DNA of 64,000 bases, from positions 744,001 to 808,000 of the forward strand of contig NZ_JQCR01000002.1 in assembly GCF_000757885.1 (NCBI RefSeq). The letters are read 5' to 3'. Each line of letters opens with the position of its first letter. The stretch's first letter is position 1. The DNA comes from Paenibacillus wynnii (GTDB lineage Bacteria; Bacillota; Bacilli; Paenibacillales; Paenibacillaceae). Below, piece after piece: positions 8,839-17,580 of the stretch. The notes beneath the pieces were generated by a model, which was given only the letters and a program-made list of their open reading frames with translations, had not been told where the DNA came from and did not search any database. The position numbers and the translations under genes are program-made.

Positions 8839-9847
8839 TTGTACATTCAATATACCACTTGAACTCGGGGAGTCTTCTGAGTGGAACAGCGAGAAACTCG
8901 AACTAGCAGCGCAGAAGCTTGAAGCCCAGCTATTGGAAAAACCCAAAGACAAGCCCCTGAAAAAAGCCGTTCGGAAGATTCGCAAGGATTTGCTGCCTAG
9001 GCTACTGAAGTATGAGCAGTACCAAATACTGCTTGGCGACCGGAACAGCTTTAGCAAGACCGACCCGGACGCGACCTTCATGCGGATGAAGGAAGACCAC
9101 ATGCGGAATGGTCAACTCAAACCGGGTTACAATGTACAGATTGGAACCGAAAACCAATTTATTTTGGCCTACAGCCTACACCCAAGACCTACCGATACCC
9201 GTTGTTTACAGCCGCACCTGGAAAAGGCAAGGCAGATCCTAGGAAAACTTCCTGGGACGGTAGTTGCGGATACAGGCTACGGCAGTGAAGAAAACTACGC
9301 CTATCTGAAAAAGGAAGAGATTCCGGCGGTAGTGAAATACGGCAGCTACCCTAAAGAAAAGAGCAAAGCATGGAAAGAGAATGTCGGAAAGATTGAGAAC
9401 TGGACCTATGACAAAGCCAAAGATACGTGGATATGCCCCACCGGACAAACGCTGCATTTCCGCAAGGAAAGTAAGGAGCTCTTGGAGAGTGGATATGAAA
9501 TTGGAAAACGTCATTACCGCAGCTTAAGTTGCGACGGTTGCCCGCTGAAGGAACGCTGTACTAAGGCAACAGGAAATCGGGAAGTGGTTGTAAGTCTGGA
9601 ACGACTGCGGTACCAGAAGCAAGCTCGGGCAATCTTGCAAAGCGAGGAAGGCTACGCTTTGGCCGTACGTCGAATGACAGAACCGGAAAGTGTGTTTGGA
9701 CAACTGAAGAATAACCGGGGCTTCCGGCGGTTTCTGCTTCGCGGCTTGGAAAAAGTGACGCTTGAAGTCGGGTGGCTTTCCCTTGCCCACAATCTATTAA
9801 AGCAAGCTGCAAATGACCAAAGACGCAGAGCAGCGATCCTCCAATAA
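8839..9847 (+). pseudogene. IS1182 family transposase, 5' internal deletion
   Basis: The native start is recognisable as TTG at 8839 behind AAAGGAGCG, encoding (M)YIQYT, the usual first residues of these transposases. After six codons this frame hits a stop, and the rest of the transposase continues in another frame from about 8860, as expected if an internal deletion removed roughly the first 150-200 codons. The remaining part has DPDATFMRMKEDHMRNG, GYNVQ, the second catalytic Asp in VVADTGYGSEENY, a CxxC...C metal site (CDGCPLKERC) and the catalytic Glu region PESVFGQLKNNRGFRRF. The N-terminal helix-turn-helix and first catalytic Asp are missing. Confidence 0.8.
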
Positions 9848-9956
9848 CAGGAGAATCGCTGCTCTGTTGACTTTTTGCGATTTTGAAAATGAAGAGGTTC
9901 TTTCTCCGCTCGTAAAAATCTACTTATGGGATAGCCTCCTCCGTTTTCAACAAAAT

Positions 9957-10163
9957 CTATTGTCCAAAGCCTACGCGCGGACGTTCCCGTTCTTTCGTAT
10001 CAAGGGTTATGGCTCGTATAGATGTAATTGGAATGTACAGCACCTGAAAATCGGTACGATACTTAACAAACTTCTCATCCATCTCTTCCAAAATGCCACC
10101 CTTAGCGCTAAATCCATCTAGAAAATTAACCGATACCTCTTTTCCCACTAATGCTGACAGCAT
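9957..10163 (-). CDS. Small LSm-like protein downstream of clpP
   Basis: The 68-residue product has an AGGAG ribosome binding site and begins 18 bases after the clpP stop codon, so it is probably co-transcribed and perhaps translationally coupled. MLSALVGKEVSVNFLDGFSAKGGILEEMDEKFVKYR and the following VLYIPITSIRAITL alternate beta strands in the way of short Sm-like or DUF2642-type proteins of Bacillota. I do not recognise a specific family member, and no catalytic residues are apparent. Its position suggests a link to the neighbouring protease, which is an inference. Confidence 0.6.
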   Translation of the reverse strand: MLSALVGKEVSVNFLDGFSAKGGILEEMDEKFVKYRTDFQVLYIPITSIRAITLDTKERERPRVGFGQ

Positions 10164-10181
10164 ATCTACCCGCTCCTCTGT

Positions 10182-10763
10182 CTACAATTTTGTAATAATT
10201 TTATCGATAATGCCATATTCCAGCGCTTCCTGAGGGGACATGAAGTAATCCCGATCCATGTCTTTCTGCACCTTTTCCGGAAGCTGACTCGTTCGTTCCG
10301 CTGTGATTTGGACCACCTTTTCCCTAACCTGCAAAATACGCTTGGCACTGATGGCAATATCGCTGGCCTGACCCTGTGCACCTCCATGCGGTTGATGGAT
10401 CATGATCTCACTGTTAGGCAGCGCACTGCGCTTACCGGTCGCTCCTGCCAACAGCAGAAGTGAGGCAAAGGAGGCTGCAAAACCTGTGCAGATGGTATTC
10501 ACCTGCGGCTTAATAATCTGCATTGTATCATAGATGCCGAAGCCGGCTGTAGTAGAACCTCCCGGGCTGTTGATATACATGTGGATTTCTTTATCAGGGT
10601 CCTCTGCGGCAAGGAACAACAACTGGGCAATAATACTGTTCGCCAATACATCATCGATGGCAGCCCCTACGAATACAATCCGGTCCTTCAGCAGTCTGGA
10701 ATAGATGTCATAAGAACGCTCACCTTGACTCGTCTGTTCAATCACATAGGGAATAAAGCTCAT
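10182..10763 (-). CDS. clpP: ATP-dependent Clp protease proteolytic subunit, divergent paralogue
   Basis: ClpP forms a tetradecameric serine-protease barrel that degrades proteins fed by ClpX or ClpC. This 193-residue copy starts with ATG behind AAGGAGG. The triad is intact by position: Ser98 (GFAAS), His123 (IMIHQPHGG) and Asp172 (MDRDYF). The IGF-loop-contacting N-terminus and YINSPGGS are also conserved. The region around the nucleophile is unusual: [15 protein letters not shown] replaces the GMAASMGAFLLAAGA of housekeeping ClpP. Many Paenibacillus carry a second clpP, and this one is probably that paralogue. No Clp ATPase gene is adjacent. Confidence 0.9.
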   Translation of the reverse strand: MSFIPYVIEQTSQGERSYDIYSRLLKDRIVFVGAAIDDVLANSIIAQLLFLAAEDPDKEIHMYINSPGGSTTAGFGIYDTMQIIKPQVNTICTGFAASFASLLLLAGATGKRSALPNSEIMIHQPHGGAQGQASDIAISAKRILQVREKVVQITAERTSQLPEKVQKDMDRDYFMSPQEALEYGIIDKIITKL

Positions 10764-10947
10764 ATTTTATAACCTCCTTAAGTGGCCTTGTATTGATAAC
10801 CTGTAAACGAATACGAAATCAGAAAGGATACGTAAACTGCCACAGGTATTTATTTTACAAAAGAGCGTATCTTTAACCACGCTTTATTCGTTTATATATA
10901 AGGTAGCAGCAGAAAACCATTCCAAATATAGAAAGGGATATGCGCTT

Positions 10948-11613
10948 ATGATTATCCTTGACGACAATAGACCCGGCATTAGGTTGGATGATAATAGCTT
11001 ACGGTCGTTACAGACAGCCTTAAACCGATACTGCCTGTCCCTGACCCACTCCGCTTGGGAGGCTGAAGATTTGGCTCAGGATACTTGGGTAAAGGCGTTG
11101 GAGGTCTTGAAGATGCCGGGGAATACAAATCCAGAAGCCATGCTGCTTCGTATTGCCAAAAACACTTGGATCGATGGAACACGGAGAAAAGCTATATTTT
11201 ACAGAGTTCTAGAGCGTGTAAAGTCCAAGGCGACAGCCGCACCTGACAGCAACTCTTTTGAAACCGAAATCGTTATGCAGGCTTTAATCAAGCATTTGCC
11301 TCCGCTGCAAAGAACCGTTTTCCTGATGCGTGATGTACTGGGGTTCTCTGCAATGGAGACGTCTGAGAGGCTAAAAACTACGGAGGGTGCTGTTAAAGCG
11401 GCTTTGTTCCGGGCACGTCAGGCGATGCAATCGGTCAGGGAAGAGTTTGTGACGGATGGTCCTTCCCTCTCTGAAGACGAAGGGTTCAGGGCTTACTTAA
11501 AGGCACTTGCCCTCTCTTATGAAAAGGGGCAGCTTTCTACGTTGTTGGAGCTTGCTCTTCAGAATGATATCGAAAAAATCCGCATTCGCGCTGAGGTTAG
11601 AATGGCAGCTTAG
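10948..11613 (+). CDS. ECF-type RNA polymerase sigma factor
   Basis: The 221-residue protein has sigma region 2 (about residues 20-90, with AWEAEDLAQDTWVKALE and LLRIAKNTWIDGTRRK, the core-binding and -10 recognition helices) and region 4 (about 115-170: LPPLQRTVFLMRDVLGFSAMETSERLKTTEGAVKAALFRAR, a helix-turn-helix for the -35). An extra 45 residues after region 4 (SLSEDEGFRAYLKALALSYEKGQLSTLLELAL) are not part of the core ECF fold. No anti-sigma gene follows; an M24 peptidase does. AAAGGGAT precedes the ATG. Its regulon and signal are unknown. Confidence 0.88.
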   Translation: MIILDDNRPGIRLDDNSLRSLQTALNRYCLSLTHSAWEAEDLAQDTWVKALEVLKMPGNTNPEAMLLRIAKNTWIDGTRRKAIFYRVLERVKSKATAAPDSNSFETEIVMQALIKHLPPLQRTVFLMRDVLGFSAMETSERLKTTEGAVKAALFRARQAMQSVREEFVTDGPSLSEDEGFRAYLKALALSYEKGQLSTLLELALQNDIEKIRIRAEVRMAA

Positions 11614-11712
11614 ATCAAAAGCCCCGAGAACTCCGATGCACTCTGCTACATTATGATTTATAATGTAACCATTGTGATTTTCAGCGTGAAGGAGAAAGGG
11701 GAATATATACCA

Positions 11713-12807
11713 ATGAATGATGCTCTTAAAAGTCTGGAGCAGGGAATGGCGGGCAACGGACTTGACGCTATGCTTGTAACAGATCCTAAGCATGTTTATT
11801 ATTTAACCGGCTTCGCCAGCAACCCGCATGAACGTTTTCTAGGACTACTGCTCGTACGTGGAGAGGAGCCTGTGCTGATCGTTCCGGCACTGGATGAAGA
11901 GGCGGCTCAATCGGCTTCTTCCGTTTCAAAGATTCTGACCCACAGTGATACGGATAATCCCTATGAACTTCTCTCCAAACAACTTAGCCAATCAAAGCTG
12001 GGTACGCTAGGCATCGAGAAAGAACATTTCTCCTTAGCCCGTTACGAGCTACTAAATGCAGCCGTACCCGTGGGTACTATCAGCGATATCGGTCCCCTGC
12101 TGCGCAGTATGCGAGCCAAAAAGACATCCGAAGAAGTAAACAAAATGAAGCATGCCGCTGAGCTTGTAGAGGAAGTCCTTCGCCGCGGTCTGAAACATGT
12201 TGCAACAGGGGTCAGTGAGATTGAGCTTGTAGCTGAGCTGGAATATCTGATGAAAAAGGTTGGCGCTTCCGGTCCTTCCTTTGACACGATGGTCCTCTCG
12301 GGTCCAAATACAGCTCTCCCCCACGGTGTGCCGGGCAGCCGTATCATACAGCCGGGTGATTTCATCATGTTCGACCTTGGTGTATATGCCGGAGGTTATG
12401 CTTCGGATATTACCCGCACCTTTGCTGTGGAAGAAGCTGACAGCAAGCTGGTCACTATCTATAATACGGTGCTGGCTGCGAATGAAGCAGGTATCGCCGC
12501 TTCCAAGACGGGAGCCACGTACGGATCCGTGGACCACGCGGCGCGGGAAGTAATCGAATCGGCAGGCTTCGGTCCCTACTTCATGCATCGTGTCGGTCAC
12601 GGACTCGGTATGGACACCCACGAATACCCTTCTCTTCATGGTCTGAATGAAGACATAATAGAGAATGGCAATGTATTTACCGTTGAACCGGGTATCTATG
12701 TACCGGGACTTGGCGGTGTGCGTATCGAGGACGATGTGCTTGTAACTGAGGACGGCCCGCAGACACTCACCAGCTTCCCGAAAGAACTCACAATACTCCA
12801 TCTATAA
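11713..12807 (+). CDS. M24 family Xaa-Pro aminopeptidase
   Basis: I start at the ATG at 11713, preceded by AGGAGAAAGGGG. A further 20 codons upstream are open but resemble leader sequence. The 364-residue product has an N-terminal creatinase-like domain (LTGFASNPHERFL) and a pita-bread metallopeptidase domain. The dinuclear-metal ligands are visible: two Asp in MFDLGVYAGGYASDITRTFA, His in HRVGHGLGMDTHE, Glu in FTVEPGIYVPG and Glu in GVRIEDDVLVT. It should remove N-terminal residues before proline from cytosolic peptides. A perfect-stem terminator follows. Confidence 0.9.
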   Translation: MNDALKSLEQGMAGNGLDAMLVTDPKHVYYLTGFASNPHERFLGLLLVRGEEPVLIVPALDEEAAQSASSVSKILTHSDTDNPYELLSKQLSQSKLGTLGIEKEHFSLARYELLNAAVPVGTISDIGPLLRSMRAKKTSEEVNKMKHAAELVEEVLRRGLKHVATGVSEIELVAELEYLMKKVGASGPSFDTMVLSGPNTALPHGVPGSRIIQPGDFIMFDLGVYAGGYASDITRTFAVEEADSKLVTIYNTVLAANEAGIAASKTGATYGSVDHAAREVIESAGFGPYFMHRVGHGLGMDTHEYPSLHGLNEDIIENGNVFTVEPGIYVPGLGGVRIEDDVLVTEDGPQTLTSFPKELTILHL

Positions 12808-13125
12808 TGGAGTCATAGCCCGGAATTTCCCCAAACGTCGGATCAAGGAACACGCCTTGATCCGACGTTTGGTTGTTCATATGAAATGAAATAACCTGAT
12901 AAAGATTCCACACGCTAACTCGTACCCATAATCCTCTCATTGAATGTAAGATTGATTGAAAAAACAAGAATATATTCCTCATAAACATGATTTTTCTGAA
13001 ATTTTCAATAAAATGCTACATATCTCCCTATTCAACCGCGGGTTAATTCTATAGAATAGTTATCAATCGTGTCGTCTATTTTGACATAAGATAAATGCGC
13101 CGCTACAGAAAAGGAGAGAAAAGTT
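12808..13125. other. Intergenic region before the chemoreceptor
   Basis: Besides the terminator at 12831-12872 the gap is AT-rich and presumably holds the promoter of the chemoreceptor gene. AAAGGAGAG lies just before the ATG at 13126. I looked for a SigD (TAAA-N15-GCCGATAT) promoter and did not find a good match. Confidence 0.5.
12831..12872. terminator. Perfect 18 bp stem terminator
   Basis: CCAAACGTCGGATCAAGG and its exact reverse complement flank a six-base loop, followed by TTGTT. The T-run is short, but the stem is very strong. It ends the M24 peptidase transcript. Confidence 0.8.
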
Positions 13126-14814
13126 ATGTTTCGGATCAGGCATTCCATAAGTGGAAGGTTCACACGTTTATTGTTTATTGTTCTTTTACTCTCGTCACTG
13201 TTGTTAAGTATCAGCTTTTACTTTATATCCATCAGTACGTTTGACAGCTATGTGGTGCCGCAGATCGACAAATTGCTGACATCCTCTGCTCAGGATATCA
13301 ATAAGAATCTCAACACTACATTTGCTCAGCAAGCCAGCAATAATAGTGAGTCGGCCGTGATGAATATTGAGTTTTATTTTAAGGACAAGAGAAAGCAATA
13401 CGATCTGGAAACCATTTTCCTCGCAGATTTGAAGGATGGCAAAGCGACCGTTATCACCGCTGACCACGGCTCAAAGCTGAAAGCTAAGGAATCCATTCAA
13501 GTCCTGCCGGCCATGGAACAGGCTTCCAAAGGTAAAAACGGTCTAAGTACCATTTATAATGATAGTCATGGCGTACATAAAACATCGTTTACAGGAATAC
13601 CGGGCAGCACGCTTGTAATGGGTGTTAGTGCGGATGTTAGCTTTATTAAAGAAAAAATGGACAGCATTCTTTGGACAAGCGCCGGCATTACGCTGCTGTC
13701 CATGATCATAGGCTTATCCTCCGCCATGTATATGAGCCGACGGATTACCAAACCGTTATCGCAGCTTGCTGCTTACAGTAATCGTCTGGCTGAAGGTGAT
13801 TTCACAGAAGAACTAACGATTAAAGGAAAAGATGAGGTTGGGCAGCTCTCGGAAAGCTTCCAAGCTATGACTCAGCATCTCAAAGAGATGATCGGGCAGG
13901 TTCTGAATACCTCAGAAACTGTAGTTTCCGACTCGAATGATTTGATGGAGCGTGTGGATGTCCTGAACGATATGGCTGACCGTTCTTCATTATCTGTAGA
14001 GGAAATTGGTACGGGGAGCCGTGCGATCGCTAACAGCGCACTTGATAATTCCCGTGCGATGGAAGAGATTAATTTAGGTATTCAACATATTGCCTCCGCT
14101 GCCGGTGAAGTCACTGAACAAACGAATGAAGCCTCTTCAGAAGCGGAAGGCGGCAATGTGATTGCCCAAAGTGCGGTAGTACAAATGCGTCAAGTCGAGC
14201 TGGCTTCTGAACAAGGGGTAGCGCAATTCAGGGTGATGAACGAGCGCTCACAGAAGATCGGCGAGGTTGTACAAGGTATAGCAGAAATTACGAAACAGAT
14301 TCAAATGCTGTCCTTAAATGCTTCCATTGAAGCAGCCCGCGCCGGGGAACACGGACGCGGCTTTGCCGTTGTAGCGGGTGAGGTTCGTAAGCTGTCTGAA
14401 CAGTCTCGGAACGCTACCGAGCAAATCAGTGAATTCCTGCTAGGTCTGCAGGAAGATATGAACCGTTCTGCTGCAGAAATGAATCATCTGAACTCTGAGG
14501 TTGCTTCAGGTGTAGGTAAAGTAAGAGAAGCTGGTGATGCATTCAATCATCTGCTGGTCCTTATTCACAGTATTAGCAACAGCGTTCAATCTGTATCCGC
14601 TGCTACTCAAGAAATCTCCGCAGGTACGGAAGAGGTAAGTGCTTCTGTAGAGGAAACTGCTCAAATTACCTCCAAGTCTCAAGCGAGTGCAGGTACACTA
14701 ACAGAGAACTATGCCCGTCAGCAAGCCGAGCTGGAGGGTCATGCACAAACCGTTGACCATCTGCATGAACAAGCCGTTAAGCTGCAGGAAGCGGTATTAA
14801 AGTTTAAGATCTAG
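13126..14814 (+). CDS. Methyl-accepting chemotaxis protein
   Basis: This 562-residue membrane receptor signals through CheW/CheA to the flagellar motor. Transmembrane helix 1 is at about residues 15-37 and helix 2 at about 183-205. The extracellular part between them (about 150 residues) is a small Cache-like sensor with no recognisable ligand motif. A HAMP domain follows ([22 protein letters not shown], then [14 protein letters not shown]), then a long coiled-coil signalling domain whose tip, about residues 385-430, reads [33 protein letters not shown]. Glutamine- and glutamate-rich methylation segments flank the tip. No chemotaxis genes adjoin it; the ligand is unknown. Confidence 0.93.
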   Translation: MFRIRHSISGRFTRLLFIVLLLSSLLLSISFYFISISTFDSYVVPQIDKLLTSSAQDINKNLNTTFAQQASNNSESAVMNIEFYFKDKRKQYDLETIFLADLKDGKATVITADHGSKLKAKESIQVLPAMEQASKGKNGLSTIYNDSHGVHKTSFTGIPGSTLVMGVSADVSFIKEKMDSILWTSAGITLLSMIIGLSSAMYMSRRITKPLSQLAAYSNRLAEGDFTEELTIKGKDEVGQLSESFQAMTQHLKEMIGQVLNTSETVVSDSNDLMERVDVLNDMADRSSLSVEEIGTGSRAIANSALDNSRAMEEINLGIQHIASAAGEVTEQTNEASSEAEGGNVIAQSAVVQMRQVELASEQGVAQFRVMNERSQKIGEVVQGIAEITKQIQMLSLNASIEAARAGEHGRGFAVVAGEVRKLSEQSRNATEQISEFLLGLQEDMNRSAAEMNHLNSEVASGVGKVREAGDAFNHLLVLIHSISNSVQSVSAATQEISAGTEEVSASVEETAQITSKSQASAGTLTENYARQQAELEGHAQTVDHLHEQAVKLQEAVLKFKI

Positions 14815-14816
14815 GA

Positions 14817-14861
14817 TACAAGATACAAAATACAAAATACAAAATGCAAAATGCAAAATAC
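14817..14861. repeat. Short tandem repeat of about seven bases
   Basis: About six units of (A)TACAAA or (A)TGCAAA run directly after the chemoreceptor stop codon and before its terminator. Such a tract is prone to slippage but lies outside any gene. Confidence 0.7.
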
Positions 14862-14916
14862 AAAAGGGCTATTTCTTAAGGGTCTGATTCAGACTCCTAG
14901 GAATAGCCCTTTTTTT
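14862..14916. terminator. Bidirectional rho-independent terminator
   Basis: AAAAGGGCTATT pairs with AATAGCCCTTTTTTT, with an inner AGTCTGAATCAGACT stem. It serves the chemoreceptor gene and, on the other strand, the convergent cobT-cobU-cobS operon. Confidence 0.9.
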
Positions 14917-14931
14917 GTGGTCTTCCATGTG

Positions 14932-15741
14932 CTACTGGATATTATGCTGAAGCAGCACGAGCAACAGCAACAGCACAGCTTCCAGCAGCTCGTTCAGCGC
15001 GCCATATATGTCGCCGGTGAGCCCGCCGAGCCGGCTGCAGACCCGGCGCGCAGCCAGGGTGCCGCAGATCCATGCGGCACCCGGAAGCAGCAGCACGGCC
15101 GCCAGCGGGAGCGGCCAGGCTGCTGTGCCGCCGAGCGCAGGCAGCGCACAGGCGGCAAGCGAGAGAAGCGCGGCGCTGAGCAGCGCGCGCTTCTCGTGCA
15201 GGGGCGGCAGGCCGGCGAAGCTGCCGGCCAGGCCTTCCCCGGCGCGGGCGAGCGGCCAGCGGCTCATCGCCCGCACCATGAACCAGCGGCTCCAGATCAA
15301 CGGGAGCAGCAGCAGCGGCAGCTCGAACCAAGAGCTGCCTTCCAGTAGGGCGGCCAGCAGCGATACCTTCAGCAGGAGCAGTAGCACACAGGCCAGTACG
15401 CCCATTGCCCCTACCCGGCTGTCCTTCATAATTTCCAGCATACGCTCCCTCGGACGATAGCTGAGCAGCGCATCAGCACTGTCCATCCAACCGTCAAGGT
15501 GCAGACCTCCGGTGAGACCCACCCATAGAATGAGGGTGATCACCGCAGCGGGCAAAGGCGGCAGCAGAAGTGCAGCGGCTGCAGCACCCCCAGCAGTACA
15601 AAGACCAATCGCTGCACCCACCAGCGGATAATAAACAACACTGCGTTTCAACAACTCAGGGGAGAATCCGGGCTGGCTTCGTACCGGAAAACGCGATAAA
15701 AATTGAAAAGCCGCCGCTGCGGCATCCCTTCGCTCCCTCAT
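14932..15741 (-). CDS. cobS: Adenosylcobinamide-GDP ribazoletransferase
   Basis: CobS joins adenosylcobinamide-GDP to alpha-ribazole, the last ring-joining step of cobamide assembly, in the membrane. The 269-residue product has several hydrophobic segments and the family signature GLHLDGWMDSADAL near residue 85 with the conserved acidic residues, followed by RERMLEIMKDSRVGAMG. The last 140 codons are strongly GC-rich and alanine/leucine-rich. As a result other frames of this segment also stay open. It overlaps cobU by four bases (ATGA), so translation is coupled. It is the last gene of cobT-cobU-cobS. Confidence 0.93.
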   Translation of the reverse strand: MRERRDAAAAAFQFLSRFPVRSQPGFSPELLKRSVVYYPLVGAAIGLCTAGGAAAAALLLPPLPAAVITLILWVGLTGGLHLDGWMDSADALLSYRPRERMLEIMKDSRVGAMGVLACVLLLLLKVSLLAALLEGSSWFELPLLLLPLIWSRWFMVRAMSRWPLARAGEGLAGSFAGLPPLHEKRALLSAALLSLAACALPALGGTAAWPLPLAAVLLLPGAAWICGTLAARRVCSRLGGLTGDIYGALNELLEAVLLLLLVLLQHNIQ

Positions 15742-16286
15742 ATCAAGTACTCCCTGCTCTTTAGTTCTATCGCGATTCCGGCTGTAACCAGAAATACCTG
15801 GTCGGATTGACGGGCAATACGCTGGTTCAAACGCCCTGCCAGATCCCGGTAGAGCCGGCCCAGTGCATATTCGGGTACAATCCCGTTCCCTACTTCATTA
15901 GTGACCATAATAAGTGGTCCCGTAAAGGACATCACACTATGCTCCAGACGAGTTATTTCCTGCTCAATAACTTCCTGTCTATTCTCATCACTTTCAACAG
16001 ATAAAAGAACATTGGACAACCAAAGGGTAAGACAGTCCACGAGTACCGCTTTATTCCCTGAAAGCCGATCCAGAAGTCCCGGCAAATCATAAGGCTCCTC
16101 AACCGTCTCCCAAGGATATTCCGCATCCGAACGCTGCTGCTGGTGCAGAGCAATCCGTTCCTTCATCTCCTGATCAAAAGCTTGAGCCGTCGCGATATAT
16201 AGAGCCTTAACCGCTAGTGACATCGTCAACCGCTCGGCAAAACTGCTCTTCCCGCTGCGAGCACCCCCTGTTACTAGGAATCTCAT
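15738..16286 (-). CDS. cobU: Adenosylcobinamide kinase / adenosylcobinamide-phosphate guanylyltransferase
   Basis: This bifunctional enzyme phosphorylates adenosylcobinamide and then adds GMP, giving the substrate of CobS. The 182-residue protein has a P-loop at the N-terminus (VTGGARSGKSSFAERL, residues 5-20). The guanylylated-histidine region is around residue 47 (ERIALHQQQR), VDCLTLWLSN is the Walker B region, and TNEVGNGIVPEYALGRLYRD is the family signature. It overlaps cobT upstream and cobS downstream by four bases each. Confidence 0.95.
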   Translation of the reverse strand: MRFLVTGGARSGKSSFAERLTMSLAVKALYIATAQAFDQEMKERIALHQQQRSDAEYPWETVEEPYDLPGLLDRLSGNKAVLVDCLTLWLSNVLLSVESDENRQEVIEQEITRLEHSVMSFTGPLIMVTNEVGNGIVPEYALGRLYRDLAGRLNQRIARQSDQVFLVTAGIAIELKSREYLI

Positions 16287-17350
16287 TGATTTCCAATCTC
16301 CGCCCCGGATACTCCCGCACTTTCAAAAGTCGCCATTTCGTTCATGATATGGGATACGGCATCTATTAAATGCAGACACAGAGCCCCTCCGGTTCCCTCA
16401 CCCAACCGCAATCCCAAATCCAGCAACGGTTCAAGTCCTAGTCGCTGCAGCATCAAGCGGTGCCCTTGCTCTCCAGAGACGTGGGATGAGATCATATAAC
16501 TGATAGATTCAGGTGCTAATGCCCGCGCTACCAGTGCTGCTGCCCCGGAGATGAACCCGTCAAGCACAACCGGCACACGGTTGGCGGCGGCGCCCAGAAT
16601 GACACCAGCCAATCCTGCAATCTCCAATCCTCCCACCTTGGATAACACATCGAGCGGATCAGCAGCATTGGGCTGATTAATATGTATCGCTTGGTTCACA
16701 ACTCTGATTTTGTTACGCAGCTGGGCATCATCAATGCCCGTTCCCCTACCGACAGCCAGCTCAGGAGATACATTTTCAAAGGCACATAGAATCGCCGCGC
16801 TCGCTGTGGTATTCCCAATCCCCATCTCACCGGTGATGAACAGGTCCGTCCCATTCTGTACCGCTTCCTCGGCTACCTGCACACCGACCAGTAAAGCCTG
16901 AAGCGCTTCATCCCGACTCATTGCCGGTCCAACAGCCATATTATCTGTGCCCATTCGAACCTTCCGAGCGATAAGATCAGGGTGACTCAGTTCACCGTTG
17001 ATGCCGATATCAACAAACTGTACTTCGGCATTGCCCTGACGGGCCAATACGTTCACTGCGGCTCCACCGGTCAGAAAATTAAACGCCATCTGCAACGTTA
17101 CCTCCTGCGGAAAAGCGCTGACTCCCTCACTGCACACCCCGTGATCGGCAGCCATTACTACCACTGTCCGCTTAGTATAGGATGGTTTTACGGTAGACGA
17201 AATACCCGCAAGCTGGACAGCAAGAGCTTCCAGCCGCCCTAGACTTCCCGGCGGTTTCGTAAGGTTATTAAGATGAAGAACCGCTTGAAGTGAGGATTTC
17301 TCGTCGGGAGCCGTAATTCGACCCGTTATTTCATGAATAGCTGATTGCAT
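16283..17350 (-). CDS. cobT: Nicotinate-nucleotide--dimethylbenzimidazole phosphoribosyltransferase
   Basis: CobT activates the lower-ligand base by phosphoribosyl transfer, giving alpha-ribazole phosphate for the nucleotide loop. The 355-residue length is standard. Signatures seen are KPPGSLGRLE at the N-terminus, VMAADHGVCSEGVSAFP, EMGIGNTTASAAI near residue 175, and GLRLGEGTGGAL near residue 315, which carries the catalytic glutamate. AGGAGG lies seven bases before the ATG. It is the first gene of a three-gene operon, behind a leader with alternative hairpins. Confidence 0.95.
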   Translation of the reverse strand: MQSAIHEITGRITAPDEKSSLQAVLHLNNLTKPPGSLGRLEALAVQLAGISSTVKPSYTKRTVVVMAADHGVCSEGVSAFPQEVTLQMAFNFLTGGAAVNVLARQGNAEVQFVDIGINGELSHPDLIARKVRMGTDNMAVGPAMSRDEALQALLVGVQVAEEAVQNGTDLFITGEMGIGNTTASAAILCAFENVSPELAVGRGTGIDDAQLRNKIRVVNQAIHINQPNAADPLDVLSKVGGLEIAGLAGVILGAAANRVPVVLDGFISGAAALVARALAPESISYMISSHVSGEQGHRLMLQRLGLEPLLDLGLRLGEGTGGALCLHLIDAVSHIMNEMATFESAGVSGAEIGNQ

Positions 17351-17580
17351 AGCAATTCCTCCTGATTTTTAAGTAGTATTGGGATAATACTGGGGTAATT
17401 TATGAGCCACCAGCCAATAGGAAATACCCCACTCTAAGAAGAGGGGGCATACAGGTTATAGTTCACCTTTCCCTTAGCGGAGTCGGAACCAGCACTATGG
17501 AAGGTGCCTAATTCCAGTTTCTTCTATTAAGGATTATAGGTGAAATGCATACAGCTTACAATTATATTTATCTTATTAAC
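17351..17580 (-). promoter_or_regulatory. Structured cobT leader with alternative pairings, possible riboswitch
   Basis: Read on the minus strand, the leader holds AAGGGAA followed by an AGGT..ACCT stem-loop, then a stable hairpin at about 17424-17450 (CCCCCTCT/AGAGTGGGG). The TGGGGTA of that hairpin can also pair with TACCCCA at 17391-17397, closer to the ribosome binding site, so two exclusive folds are possible. A small AGTATT/AATACT hairpin sits beside the AGGAGG. Position and the AGGGAA-GGTGAA block suggest a cobamide-sensing leader. The canonical B12 box (AGYCAGGA..CCTGCC) and GCCACTG are not visible, so the class is uncertain. Confidence 0.35.

Larger units (their letters stand above)
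8521..9938 (+). mobile_element. Degenerate IS1182-type insertion sequence
   Basis: Imperfect terminal inverted repeats frame the element: GGGGCTGTCCCATAAG at the left and the reverse complement of GAGGCTATCCCATAAG at the right (14 of 16 identical). Inside the left end an extended hairpin with a T-run (8521-8576) could block read-through. About 180 bases of repeat family copy C follow, then a hairpin and promoter region in front of the transposase, then a transposase gene with its 5' part deleted. I see no target duplication at the flanks. The element should not be able to transpose on its own. Confidence 0.7.

Noticed and set aside
8521..9938. An intact, active insertion sequence
   Set aside because: The transposase lost its N-terminal region including the first catalytic aspartate, and its native start frame stops after seven codons.
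13020..13125. A SigD-type promoter before the chemoreceptor gene
   Set aside because: No acceptable TAAA and GCCGATAT pair with the right spacing could be found.
14942..15460. Three long overlapping frames on both strands inside cobS
   Set aside because: All arise from the high GC content of this segment, which makes stop codons rare. Only the CobS frame carries a family signature.
17351..17580. A canonical cobalamin riboswitch before cobT
   Set aside because: The conserved B12 box and GCCACTG are not visible on the minus strand, so I report only a structured leader of uncertain class.
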